Source: WHSW01 sp963722175
GTDB lineage: Bacteria > Actinomycetota > Thermoleophilia > Solirubrobacterales > 70-9
Assembly: GCA_963722175.1 (NCBI GenBank)
Contig: CAVRKA010000001.1
Span: 262,020 to 326,019 of the forward strand
DNA length: 64,000 bases
Direction of reading: 5' to 3'
This document shows, one piece after another, positions 50,450 through 58,826 of this stretch. Position numbers and translations under genes: made by a program. Position 1 is the first letter of the stretch; the number at the start of each line of letters is the position of its first letter. The notes beneath the pieces are model-generated. The model saw only the letters and a program-made list of their open reading frames with translations, had not been told where the DNA came from and made no database searches.

Positions 50450-52405
50450 CTAATGGCAGCCGGCGCTGCCGGAATCGGTGAAACGGCCCCCCGCCTCGGG
50501 AACGAACTCCCAGTCGTAGGCGCCTTGGTGGAGAGCCAGCTTCAGGACCCCGAAGGTGTTCCTGTTCACCGAGACGCTGTTGCGCTGGATCATCCGAAGG
50601 GTGTGGTGCGCCTGTCCTCCTGTGCCGACGATGAACTGGCGGATCCCGCTGGAGGCATCGACCTCGCCGGTGGGCGTCTGGGGGGCGAATCGCTCGTAAT
50701 TGTGCGAGTGGGCGTTGAGCACGATCTCCACATCCGCGTCGTATAGGTCCTGCCAGACCTGCTGCATCTCGGACGCGGCGCCGGTCCAGCCGGAGCTGAA
50801 AAGCGGCCGGTGCCAGTAGGCCAACGTGCAGGGGGTCTGGTGGGCGGCCAGATCCGCCCTCAGCCACTCCTCCTGGGGAGAGCCGGATCCGCAGCCGCCG
50901 ACGAAGGCGCACTCCGAGTTCAGGGCGATCATGTGCCAGCCCCCCACGTCATAGCTGTAGTAGCCCTTGTCACGGTCGCCCGCTGGGCCGGCGAAGGCGC
51001 CGCTGCCGTTGAAGTAGTCGAAGTAACCCGCAGCGCCCGGCGACTCGTACTCGTGATTGCCGGCGACCGGATGGGTGATCGCCTTCAAGCGACCCCAGCT
51101 CGCGTCGTAGGAGTCCGAGAACTCCGTAAGCGTGCCTGTCCAATGCTGGGCATCGCCCAGGGGAAGCACAGCCGAGAGGTTCGCGTTGGAGAGCAGGTCG
51201 GAGGTGTACCGCTGGCGACAGGCGGTGGCGGTGCCGAGGCCGTCGTTGAACGCCGCCTCCGCGGGAGAGCATGCGATGTCTCCCGCGGCGGCGATCACGG
51301 GGTCGGAGCCCGCGCCGTAGTGGTCCGTCACCTGGGACGGCGTCAGAGCGCCCGCGTACACAGCGACTTCGTCGATGGCTCCGCGGAAGAAGGCGGTCCC
51401 GGAGCTCTGGCCGATGAGGAGCGATCTCGTGTTGTCGACCATCGTCTCGTCGCTCACCGGCCCAGTCACATCCGCCCCGTCGATGTAGAGGTGGACGCTT
51501 CCAGCGGCCTTCGTTGCGACCACGTGGTGCCAGCTGGTTGTGTCCGCGACGGCGGCGCTGGAAGTCGCCACATCGGCGACGTTGGATCGGCGCAGCACGA
51601 GTCGATCCTTCGGATCGAACATGAGGACCCACGAGCCGGTCTGCTTGGAGGCGACCACCTGGTTGGCGCCGCCGCCGAGCGACGCTCGCCTGACCCAGGC
51701 CTCGACGCTGAAGGAGTCTCCCAGCGCCAGCGAAGCGCTGTCCGGGACGCTGACGTAGCCGGTGGAGCCGTCGAAGTCGGCGGCGGCGTCCGCGTCGCCC
51801 GCCAAGCCGGCGGTCGATCCGAGCGCGAACCCGCCCATGTAGGAGCCGTCGTTACGGCCCGTCACGTCGCAGGCGGAGGTGCCGGCGAGGTCGCCCAGGC
51901 GCCAGTAGGCCGCGAGGCCGGGCGTGCTCGAGATCAGGCGCTGATACGCGGAGCTGCTCGCCCCGCAGCGGGGTGGGGGCGCGGGGGGCGCAAGGGGAAC
52001 GACCGACACGAGCCTCGAGGACGCGCTTACGCCCTGGTCGTTGAACGCCCTGATCCCGTAGGTGTACCCGACCCCGTTCGTCACCCCTCGGTCGCGGTAG
52101 GTCCGCGTGGACAACGAGGTGGCGATCCTGGCCCACGTCCCCTCGCCGCTGAGCCGCCAGACGTCGTAGCCCGCGGGCTCGCGCCTGCTTGCTGCCCAGG
52201 TGAGCTTGACGACGCCGTTGCCCGGCGCCGCGACCAGGCTCCTTGGCGTCCCGGGCACCGCGAGGGCAGCCGACGCCGGGCCGGATGCGGTGAGCGCCGC
52301 GACCACCGCGGCGGTGAGCGCCGCGCCGAATCCGGCCCGTCGGCCGGGCCACGGCCTCCGCCTATGCCCGTCGCCCCTGACCAGCCCGTCGCTTCGTGCG
52401 CGCAC
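50450..52405 (-). CDS. Secreted FnIII-LamG-calcineurin-like phosphoesterase
   Basis: This 651-residue protein has a GTG start and a signal region (FGAALTAAVVAALTASGPAS). An FnIII-like module follows (GNGVVKLTWAASRREPAGYD), then a LamG/concanavalin domain (AAYWRLGDLAGTSACDVTGR, SFSVEAWVRR, AVYAGALTPSQV). From about 380 a metallophosphatase follows: IAAAGDIACS, LPLGDAQHWTG, VAGNHEYESPG, YWHRPLFSS and LNAHSHNYERF. All metal-site blocks are present; the GDNQY of relatives is GDAQH. It is an extracellular purple-acid-phosphatase-like enzyme. It lies 75 bp upstream of the M36-like gene, in the same direction. Confidence 0.87.
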   Translation of the reverse strand: MRARSDGLVRGDGHRRRPWPGRRAGFGAALTAAVVAALTASGPASAALAVPGTPRSLVAAPGNGVVKLTWAASRREPAGYDVWRLSGEGTWARIATSLSTRTYRDRGVTNGVGYTYGIRAFNDQGVSASSRLVSVVPLAPPAPPPRCGASSSAYQRLISSTPGLAAYWRLGDLAGTSACDVTGRNDGSYMGGFALGSTAGLAGDADAAADFDGSTGYVSVPDSASLALGDSFSVEAWVRRASLGGGANQVVASKQTGSWVLMFDPKDRLVLRRSNVADVATSSAAVADTTSWHHVVATKAAGSVHLYIDGADVTGPVSDETMVDNTRSLLIGQSSGTAFFRGAIDEVAVYAGALTPSQVTDHYGAGSDPVIAAAGDIACSPAEAAFNDGLGTATACRQRYTSDLLSNANLSAVLPLGDAQHWTGTLTEFSDSYDASWGRLKAITHPVAGNHEYESPGAAGYFDYFNGSGAFAGPAGDRDKGYYSYDVGGWHMIALNSECAFVGGCGSGSPQEEWLRADLAAHQTPCTLAYWHRPLFSSGWTGAASEMQQVWQDLYDADVEIVLNAHSHNYERFAPQTPTGEVDASSGIRQFIVGTGGQAHHTLRMIQRNSVSVNRNTFGVLKLALHQGAYDWEFVPEAGGRFTDSGSAGCH

Positions 52406-52556
52406 CCCGCCTCACTTCCTTGTCACTCGGCACGACCGCGGTCCGGACGCGATCCCTACGTCCGCGATGCCCCCCAGTCGCGTGCCCGGAGGATTATGGG
52501 CTCAGGCGCGAGCAAAGGCAATCGGACACCCGTCTACGACGCAGGCGTGAGCTCGC

Positions 52557-54089
52557 CTACCGTCCGCCGGCGCGAACGCTGAACTCGGCGCTGCCGGCGG
52601 ACTCGTACTGGTCGGCGAGCAGGTAGTGGACGACGTAGTCGCCCTCTGGCAGCGGCCACGACGCGCCCTGGCTGTCCGGGCCGAGCTCGGCCGCGCCATC
52701 TGTGGTCGGCGGGACGGTGCCCGCCGCATGTCCTCCGGTGTATGCCCAGATCAGGTAGTCGTCGTCGGCGGGATCCGACGCGGAGGCCTTGTAGACCCCC
52801 AGCCAGTCCCAGCGGTTGGCGGGCGCCTGGGCCCAGGCGACCTCAACCGGCTCGCCGGCCTCGTAGCTTCGCCGGTCGGCAGACAGCTCGAGCCCGGCCT
52901 GTGGGTCGCGCAGGTAGAACGAGACGCGGGCAAGCTCGGCGTCGTCTGCGGTCAAGACCGCGTCGTAGGCACCGGGGTCCCAGCCGGACGTGTCGAGCGG
53001 CGCCGTTCCGCGTTCGCCCGTGGCTGCCAGGGTGTCGACGGCCTCGGCGGGATCGCCGCCCTCCGGCACGATCACGATCTCGCCGGGCTCCGGCGCGTTG
53101 TGCGTGATCGCGATCTCGTCGCCGACGTCCCGAAGCGCGGCATCGACGGCAATCAGCGTCGGCATCGCGACGGGCGTCACCTCGAAGCTCGACAGCACCG
53201 CGAAATGGTCGGACGTCCACGGCGCCGCCTCGATCTCCACGTCCTCGGCGCCGGGCTCGCCGACGAGCTTGCTGTCGAGGGTGGTCGACGGGCCCGCCGC
53301 GTAGACGAGGTCGATCCGCTCGCCCGACCGGTGGGTGACGCCAGGATCCTCGACCGGGTCGGGATGGACCTCCCTGTAGCTGTCGCGGAACCCGAGATCG
53401 AGCAGCTCCTCACTCACCGGCCATGGCACCGCCTCGGTGATCCCGTCGCGCGTGCCGACGGTCTCCTGGGTGTAGTCGAGGCTCGACGGCTCGTTGAAGT
53501 CGCCGGTGAGGAAGAGCGGGTAGCCGTCATCGAGCAGCTGGGTCATCGCCTCGATCGGCCGCTCCATGGCCGATGTGCGGACCCGGTCCTCGCTCTTGAT
53601 CACCGACGCGACCGTGGCGCCGTTGCGCAGGGAGCGCGGACCCCACCGGACATAGTCGAGGTGCACGTTGAAGAACGGGATCACGAAGCCGGGCTCGACC
53701 TCGAGCATCGCGTACAGGCCGTCGCCGTCCGACGGCTCGAGGATCGGGTACTTCGAGAGCAGCTGCAGCGAGGTGTTGTAGTAGGGGTACCCGGTCCGCC
53801 GGGCGATCTCGGGAAGGCGCTCGTATGACTCGAGCACTCCGACCACGTCGGCGTCGAGGCGGCGGATCACCCTGTCGGTCTCCGGCCCGCCGCCGTACTC
53901 GACGTTGTAGACGAGCACGTCGAGGTCCATCGGCTCGCCCTTCGCGGGCGCGGATGCGGCGTCGGTCTCGTCGTCGCCGCCGAAGCCGCAGCCGGCCGGC
54001 AAGAGCGCCAGGAGGACCAGGGCCGAGGCCACCGCCAGCACGCCGGCGCGGCGCGTCGTGCAGCTTTGCTCGCCCCCGTCGTCTGACAC
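52557..54089 (-). CDS. Lipoprotein of the endonuclease/exonuclease/phosphatase fold
   Basis: This 510-residue protein has a GTG start and lipobox LLPAGC. The EEP catalytic blocks are LDVLVYNVEYGGG, GVLESYERLPE, FFNVHLDYVRWGP, LTGDFNEPSSLD and PWTSDHFAVLSSF, covering the expected Asn, Glu, His, Asp and terminal His. A C-terminal beta region (about 310-510) looks like one or two Ig-type modules. It is likely a surface nuclease, sphingomyelinase or phosphatase; substrate unknown. It is third of a co-directed secreted phosphoesterase/peptidase block. Confidence 0.87.
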   Translation of the reverse strand: MSDDGGEQSCTTRRAGVLAVASALVLLALLPAGCGFGGDDETDAASAPAKGEPMDLDVLVYNVEYGGGPETDRVIRRLDADVVGVLESYERLPEIARRTGYPYYNTSLQLLSKYPILEPSDGDGLYAMLEVEPGFVIPFFNVHLDYVRWGPRSLRNGATVASVIKSEDRVRTSAMERPIEAMTQLLDDGYPLFLTGDFNEPSSLDYTQETVGTRDGITEAVPWPVSEELLDLGFRDSYREVHPDPVEDPGVTHRSGERIDLVYAAGPSTTLDSKLVGEPGAEDVEIEAAPWTSDHFAVLSSFEVTPVAMPTLIAVDAALRDVGDEIAITHNAPEPGEIVIVPEGGDPAEAVDTLAATGERGTAPLDTSGWDPGAYDAVLTADDAELARVSFYLRDPQAGLELSADRRSYEAGEPVEVAWAQAPANRWDWLGVYKASASDPADDDYLIWAYTGGHAAGTVPPTTDGAAELGPDSQGASWPLPEGDYVVHYLLADQYESAGSAEFSVRAGGR

Positions 54090-54172
54090 CTGACCTTGTA
54101 GTCAATCATGCGAGCGCCGTAACCAATTCGCGAAGGTGCCCGCAGCGCTTCGGTGCTATATCGCTGTCTGAG

Positions 54173-55495
54173 ATGACAGACGCCGGCGCTCAGGAGGCGC
54201 TCGACAACATCCTCAGGTCCGCCGCCGAGCTCGGGGTCGAGATGGACGAGGCGGAGGCGCTCCAGTGGCTGACCACGATGGCCGCGCAGCAGGGGGAGGC
54301 CGACGACGTCGAGGTTCAGGTCTCCACCGGGGTGTACGGACATCGCGTGGCGATGATGGATTTCAGCCCCACGGAGCTCGATCGGTTCCGGGCTATCGGT
54401 GAGATCGTCGGGCTCGAGGATCGGGAGGGGCAGGTCGAGACGGCGCTGGCCCTGTCGGGCTCGGCGGCGCAGTCGAAGATCCAGACGTACCCGGGTGACT
54501 GCGACTACTTCGAGCGCGTCCACATCCACGCCCCGACCCGCGAAGACGCGTGCCGGATCCTGGCTGACGTGATGCGGGAGAAGGTGCTCGCCACCGCCAC
54601 CGGCCCCACCCAGCGCTTCATGCAGGCGAGGCTCGGCAGCTACCCGGCGGACGTGGTGCGCGGCGACGAGACGATCAGCGCCGGCTCCTCGATCACCTGG
54701 ACGCTGGACGAGGTGCGCGACGCCAGGATCACGGGCACGCTGCCCGGCGGCGCACCCTGGGAGCTCTCCTGGAACGAGGCCGCCGCGGAGCCCGGCTGGT
54801 GCAAGCTCGACTGGGTCGTGGCCGATCCGATCCGCGGCACCCTGGCGAACGCGAGCAACATGCTGGACGCGACCTGGGAGGCGCCGGACGGGACGATCAC
54901 CCCGCTCGACGAGTACCTGGACACCTACTTCCAGGAGGTCTACCTCGACGCCGACTCGTTGCCGCTGTTCGCCAAGCTGGCCCGGCAGGTGCTGCCTGAT
55001 GCCGTCGACGACTACGCGGAGCAGCTCGAGCGCCAGATCTACGAGTACACCGTCGAGAAGCCGAACTACGGCAAGGCGGCCAAGCGCATGTACAACCTCT
55101 TTCGCCTCACCGGCCGTTACGAGGAGGCCGCCTACCTGCGGGAGCTCTTCGACGAGAAGGCGACGGCGCTGTACCAGGTCGCGGCGCTGATCCGCAGCGT
55201 CGACGAGGCCGGAGGCGCCGGTTCGGAGATCTCGCCCGAGACGTTGCGCAGCCAAACCGACGCGCTGATCGCCGGTGCCTCCGCTGCACTCGAGGGCGAC
55301 GAGCGGGGGTCGACGATCCTTCAGCACCTGCAGGAGGTCAAGGAGGTCCTCGACGGCGGCGGGGACCCGGCGAGCCGCGCCGAAGTGGTCGACAACGCCA
55401 TCCACGCGGTCAGCGACGAGGTCAACGAGTACTTCAAGGCGCGGATGGTGGGGATGCCGGAGATCCGCGCCTATCTCGAGTCCCTCGAACCCTGA
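54173..55495 (+). CDS. Unrecognised protein with nucleotidyltransferase-like motifs
   Basis: The 440-residue cytosolic protein reads LSGSAAQSKIQTYPGDCDYF at 95-112. It fits the hG[GS]x(n)DhD pattern of the pol-beta nucleotidyltransferase fold (GS 96-97, D109, D111), and CKLDWVVAD at 210-218 could supply the third Asp (D213). The stretch PIRGTLANASNMLDATW and later NYGKAAKRMYNLFRLTGRYE look strongly conserved in style. I cannot name the family. Five bases separate it from a DEDD exonuclease gene, so the two probably act together. Confidence 0.75.
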   Translation: MTDAGAQEALDNILRSAAELGVEMDEAEALQWLTTMAAQQGEADDVEVQVSTGVYGHRVAMMDFSPTELDRFRAIGEIVGLEDREGQVETALALSGSAAQSKIQTYPGDCDYFERVHIHAPTREDACRILADVMREKVLATATGPTQRFMQARLGSYPADVVRGDETISAGSSITWTLDEVRDARITGTLPGGAPWELSWNEAAAEPGWCKLDWVVADPIRGTLANASNMLDATWEAPDGTITPLDEYLDTYFQEVYLDADSLPLFAKLARQVLPDAVDDYAEQLERQIYEYTVEKPNYGKAAKRMYNLFRLTGRYEEAAYLRELFDEKATALYQVAALIRSVDEAGGAGSEISPETLRSQTDALIAGASAALEGDERGSTILQHLQEVKEVLDGGGDPASRAEVVDNAIHAVSDEVNEYFKARMVGMPEIRAYLESLEP

Positions 55496-55500
55496 GCGCC

Positions 55501-56097
55501 GTGTCCGAGGCGCTTCCAGATCTCTACGTCTCCGCCGACATCGAAACCGACGGGCCGATCCCCGGCGAGTACTCGATGCTCTCGTTCGCGTTCAGCCTCG
55601 CGAGCCGTTTCGACGGCACGACGCTCGAGGCGTACGAGCCGGGCTGGGAGACGACGTTCTACGTCGAGCTGAAGCCGATCTCGGAGAACTTCAAACAGGA
55701 AGCGCTCGACGTCAACGGCCTCGATCGCGAAGCCCTATCGGTCAGCGGGCGGGAGCCGGAAGAAGCGATGCGCGAGGCCGCCGACTGGATCGCCTCGCAC
55801 GCGGACGGGGGACGGCCGGTCCTGGTCCTGTACCCGCTCTCGTTCGACTGGTCGTTTCTCAACTGGTACTTCATCCGCTTCACCGGCGAATCGCCTTTCG
55901 GCCACTCGTCCTGCCTGGACATCCGGACCCTCTACCTGGCGCGGGCCCTGACGACGTTCGACCGAGCGTCTCAGCAATCGATGCCGCCAGACCTCCTACC
56001 GACGAGACCGCACACGCACCACGCGGCGGACGACGCACAGGAGCAGGCGGAGCTGTTCAACCGTGTCTTCGCCTGGGCGCTTCGCGGCGGCGAGTGA
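55501..56097 (+). CDS. DEDD-type 3'-5' exonuclease
   Basis: This 198-residue protein has a GTG start. YVSADIETDGPIPGEYSMLS gives the first acidic pair (D13, E15), YPLSFDWSFLNWYF the middle Asp (D116) and HTHHAADDAQEQAELF the last His/Asp (around H174/D178). This is the DnaQ/RNase T fold in its DEDDh form. Its specificity is unknown. It is coupled to the nucleotidyltransferase-like gene, suggesting a tailing/trimming or end-processing pair. Confidence 0.8.
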   Translation: MSEALPDLYVSADIETDGPIPGEYSMLSFAFSLASRFDGTTLEAYEPGWETTFYVELKPISENFKQEALDVNGLDREALSVSGREPEEAMREAADWIASHADGGRPVLVLYPLSFDWSFLNWYFIRFTGESPFGHSSCLDIRTLYLARALTTFDRASQQSMPPDLLPTRPHTHHAADDAQEQAELFNRVFAWALRGGE

Positions 56098-56101
56098 GGT
56101 T

Positions 56102-57103
56102 ATGGTCCCGCGATCGTGTTCAAGCCCATCACAACGGCCGAACGTTCACGAACCGCCGAGCTCTCGCGGTTGCGCTTCTGGTAGGCGTCTCGGTGTTGAT
56201 GGCCGCGTCCGCGCCAAGCGCCTTGCGAAGGGGTCGACGATCTTCTTCAACGGGGGCTCGTACGACCCCTTGGAGGGAGACGGGAGCATGTTCAGCCCGT
56301 TCTCGGTCAAGCCGAGCGGCAAGGGAGAGCACGAGATCAAGGGCGACGCCGAGGAGCTCACCGCCTGCACCAACGGCGGCAGGACGCGACTCGCCTACGT
56401 CAACTTCTCCACCAAGAAGCCCCGCAAGTACAACGTCTTCGTGATGGATGCGGACGGCAAGAACAAGGAGCGGCTGACCTTGGGCACGGATGACGCCGAC
56501 GAGCCCGCCTTCAGCCCCTCCTGCAAGCGAATCGTCTTCGGCCGCGACGGCGATATCTGGGCCGTCGGCGTGCGCGGGGGGAAGGAGAAGCGACTTCTCG
56601 CTCGCGAGGACGTCCACCTTGGCGGCAAGAAGGCCAACTTCGAGCAGCCGAGCTACTCGCCCAACGGCAAGCGGCTGATCATCAGCGCCACCTGCAACGG
56701 ATCCGAGTTCTGTCGTAACGACAAATATCTGACCGGCCTCTACACGGCGCCCGCGAACGGCGGCGATCCCAAGGAGATCACCGCGGAGCTCAGCTTCGAC
56801 GCGAAGTACTCACCCGACGGGAAGCAGATCGTGTTCGAGCGCGACGCCGAGATCTTCCTGGCTGACGCCGACGGCTCCGCCGCGCAGCAGATCACGGATG
56901 ACGACCTTCCGGAGCGCGACCCCACGTTCTCGCCGGACGGGAGCAAGATCGCCTACGTCCACTTCACGCGGTTTGACAACTTCGGCGAGGACGGCTCGTC
57001 GCGGGAGCCGAACGGGCCCGCGATCGTGATCAGTGAGCTCACCGGCCAGACAAGCCGACAGATTGCCAAGCCCGGGATACACCCGAGCTGGGTCGCGGAC
57101 TGA
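56102..57103 (+). CDS. TolB-like PD40 propeller protein with frameshifted signal peptide
   Basis: The mature part (from KGSTIFFNGG near 56230) is intact: six or so PD40/WD40-like blades (NVFVMDADGKNKERLTLGTD, PAFSPSCKRIVFGRDGDIWA, KYSPDGKQIVFERDAEIFLA, TFSPDGSKIAYVHF). A fine signal peptide (RRALAVALLVGVSVLMAASA) sits in another frame at about 56155-56215. One extra C in GCGCCTTGCG near 56220 would join them, and the frame upstream is also broken. As it stands the ATG at 56102 makes a protein without a signal. It may be a pseudogene or carry sequence errors. Confidence 0.6.
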   Translation: MVPRSCSSPSQRPNVHEPPSSRGCASGRRLGVDGRVRAKRLAKGSTIFFNGGSYDPLEGDGSMFSPFSVKPSGKGEHEIKGDAEELTACTNGGRTRLAYVNFSTKKPRKYNVFVMDADGKNKERLTLGTDDADEPAFSPSCKRIVFGRDGDIWAVGVRGGKEKRLLAREDVHLGGKKANFEQPSYSPNGKRLIISATCNGSEFCRNDKYLTGLYTAPANGGDPKEITAELSFDAKYSPDGKQIVFERDAEIFLADADGSAAQQITDDDLPERDPTFSPDGSKIAYVHFTRFDNFGEDGSSREPNGPAIVISELTGQTSRQIAKPGIHPSWVAD

Positions 57104-57126
57104 CGGGGGTGATCCGCCGACAACAA

Positions 57127-57146
57127 GACCCCGCCTGAGCGGGGTC
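57127..57146 (+). terminator. Hairpin after the PD40 gene
   Basis: GACCCCGC-CTGA-GCGGGGTC, an 8-bp perfect stem 24 bp after the stop. It shares the ACCCCGC core with the terminator at 48095. Confidence 0.65.
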
Positions 57147-57232
57147 AATGAGCCGCGATTAGTTTCCCGGCGCCGACCGGTCATGAAGGCATTGCGAACC
57201 GACGGCGAAGCGGCCGCCTACGAGGAGGAACG

Positions 57233-57880
57233 ATGAGCAAGCTCAGGTGTCATATCTCGATCTCCCTGGACGGTTTCGTCGCCGGCCCGAACCAGAGCGA
57301 GGAGAACCCGCTCGGCGAGGGCGGCGAGCGGCTTCACGACTGGGTGGTTGCGCTGGCCGCCTGGCGCGAAGCCCACGACAGGCAGGACGGCGAGGTGAAC
57401 GAGAGCACCCGGATCGTCGAGGAATCGCGCGAGAACGTCGGGGCCGGCGTGATGGGCCGAAACATGTTCGGGCCGATCGGCGGTGGTCCCTGGGGCGACG
57501 AGCAGTGGATGGGCTGGTGGGGCGACGACCCTCCGTATCACTACCCCGTGTTCATCCTCACCCATTACGCGCGTGATCCGGTCGAGATGGAGGGAGGGAC
57601 CACGTTCCACTTCGTCACCGACGGAATCGAGTCCGCGCTCGAACAGGCCAAGGAGGCCGCCGGCGGCAAGGACGTGATGCTCTGGGGCGGCGCCGACGTC
57701 GGTCGGCAGTACCTGGCAGCGGGTCTGCTCGACGAGCTCGAGCTCCACGTCGTCCCGGTGCTGCTCGGCGACGGTGCTCGCCTCCTCGACAACCTCGGGA
57801 CCGCGGACGTACAGCTCGAGCAGGTCCGGGCCGTCGAGGCACCCGGCGTCACCCACCTCAAGTACAGGGTCGTGACGTAG
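57233..57880 (+). CDS. Dihydrofolate reductase/RibD C-terminal-family protein
   Basis: The 215-residue protein reads CHISISLDGFVAGPNQSEEN at the N-terminus, VMGRNMFGPIGGG, HYPVFILTHYARDP, MLWGGADVGRQYLAAGLLDE and HVVPVLLGDGARLLDNL. This is the DHFR-like NADPH fold of the YyaP/YwjB type. Activity is untested for most members; pteridine or nitro/quinone reduction are options. RBS GAGGAGGAA is strong. It is the last gene left of the tRNA fragment. Confidence 0.85.
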   Translation: MSKLRCHISISLDGFVAGPNQSEENPLGEGGERLHDWVVALAAWREAHDRQDGEVNESTRIVEESRENVGAGVMGRNMFGPIGGGPWGDEQWMGWWGDDPPYHYPVFILTHYARDPVEMEGGTTFHFVTDGIESALEQAKEAAGGKDVMLWGGADVGRQYLAAGLLDELELHVVPVLLGDGARLLDNLGTADVQLEQVRAVEAPGVTHLKYRVVT

Positions 57881-57923
57881 GACGGGTCGCCGAGCGGCCG
57901 CTGCTTTGCAGGGCTTTCCTAGA

Positions 57924-57966
57924 TTCCGGAGGAGGGACTCGAACCCCCGACACGCGGATCATGATT
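57924..57966 (-). other. tRNA 3' fragment, putative attachment site of an integrated element
   Basis: Read on the minus strand: an anticodon-loop-like ATCATGA (CAT), TCCGC, variable GTGTC, a full T-arm GGGGGTTCGAGTCCCTC, acceptor CTCCGGA and a discriminator A. The 5' half is missing (the expected GCGGA stem is not there). Such a 42-nt 3' remnant is the classic att core left by tRNA-targeting integrases. With a minus-strand tRNA, the element lies to the right. Confidence 0.7.
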
Positions 57967-58073
57967 GTGCGCCGCGGGCTTCGGCCCTCTGCGGCTGATC
58001 GACGAAATCCCTGCTAATCGCCGGTTTTCGTGTATCCGACGAGAAATCCGATTTGCGGTTATTTCCTGACCTT

Positions 58074-58093
58074 GTGTTGACCCGGTGTTGACC
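58074..58093. repeat. Tandem GTGTTGACC repeat next to the tRNA fragment
   Basis: GTGTTGACC-CG-GTGTTGACC: two direct 9-mers 11 bp apart, about 110 bp inside the presumed element. They could be integrase arm sites; no protein evidence. The rest of 57967-58115 shows no gene. Confidence 0.4.
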
Positions 58094-58115
58094 GGCGCCC
58101 GATGTGACTGGGGCG

Positions 58116-58673
58116 TTACCAAATCGGCCGAGGCGGTCCGCCCCACGACGAGGGCGGATCGCTGGCGGGAAACGAGTCGAGCCCATGGCGATGGATCGCG
58201 TCAGTGGGCTCGGCTTCGCTCCTCCCGACCAGCGCAACCACCGGCACCGGTCCGACTTCAAGTTCGGAGCGAACGGTCCGCTGGCCGAACCGTGATGGCG
58301 GTCGACCGGTGCCGATGATGATCGCCACCGCTCCGCACCGATTGGCGAGGTTGATCAGCGTCTGAGCTGGCGGTCCCTCCACCACGCGCAGCTCGTAGTC
58401 CGTTCCGCCCAGGACTTCAGGACCGAGGGCGGCGAGCATCGCTTCCCATGTCTGCCGATAGCGCGAGGCCAAAGGAACAGTCGAGTCGCTTCGGGCCTCG
58501 AGCGCGTGCACGATGATGAGCCGATCATTGGGACCGGCCCGTCTGACTGCCGCCTCAACGACATCGCGGCCGCTAACAGAGCCGTCGTAGCCGACGACCT
58601 TGACCCGTCGCCGTCGAGACGATTCGGACGCCCGCGCTGAGCCCGCGTCGGGCTTTGTTGCTGCTGTGCTCAT
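58116..58673 (-). CDS. Universal stress protein (UspA-like)
   Basis: The 185-residue protein reads VKVVGYDGSVSGRDVVEAAV, LIIVHALEARSDS, and ending IIIGTGRPPSRFGQRTVRSE and PVPVVALVG. This is the Usp fold with a partly altered nucleotide loop (GTGRPPSRFGQRTV rather than G2xG9xG[ST]). The C-terminal 30 residues are atypical. The ATG at 58673 is chosen; upstream residues in that frame are antisense to the Gre-like gene. It is the first gene of the presumed island. Confidence 0.8.
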   Translation of the reverse strand: MSTAATKPDAGSARASESSRRRRVKVVGYDGSVSGRDVVEAAVRRAGPNDRLIIVHALEARSDSTVPLASRYRQTWEAMLAALGPEVLGGTDYELRVVEGPPAQTLINLANRCGAVAIIIGTGRPPSRFGQRTVRSELEVGPVPVVALVGRSEAEPTDAIHRHGLDSFPASDPPSSWGGPPRPIW

Positions 58674-58826
58674 GTTTCGAGGATGACTCCAGCGACGGCT
58701 CCGGGCAATGGGGCTTGACAACCATCTCCCGGGCGTCGGGCTGATGCCCCGCCCCCCGCGATCCTCGGCAGAGATGGGCACCAGCACCCATCGACGGCCC
58801 GGTCTTTTGCGCGGACACTGGTTGAC

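Noticed and set aside
52406..52556. Stretch with translated GNRTPVYDAG-like sequence, considered as a degenerate tRNA
   Set aside because: No acceptor or anticodon stem can be folded; left as ordinary intergenic sequence.
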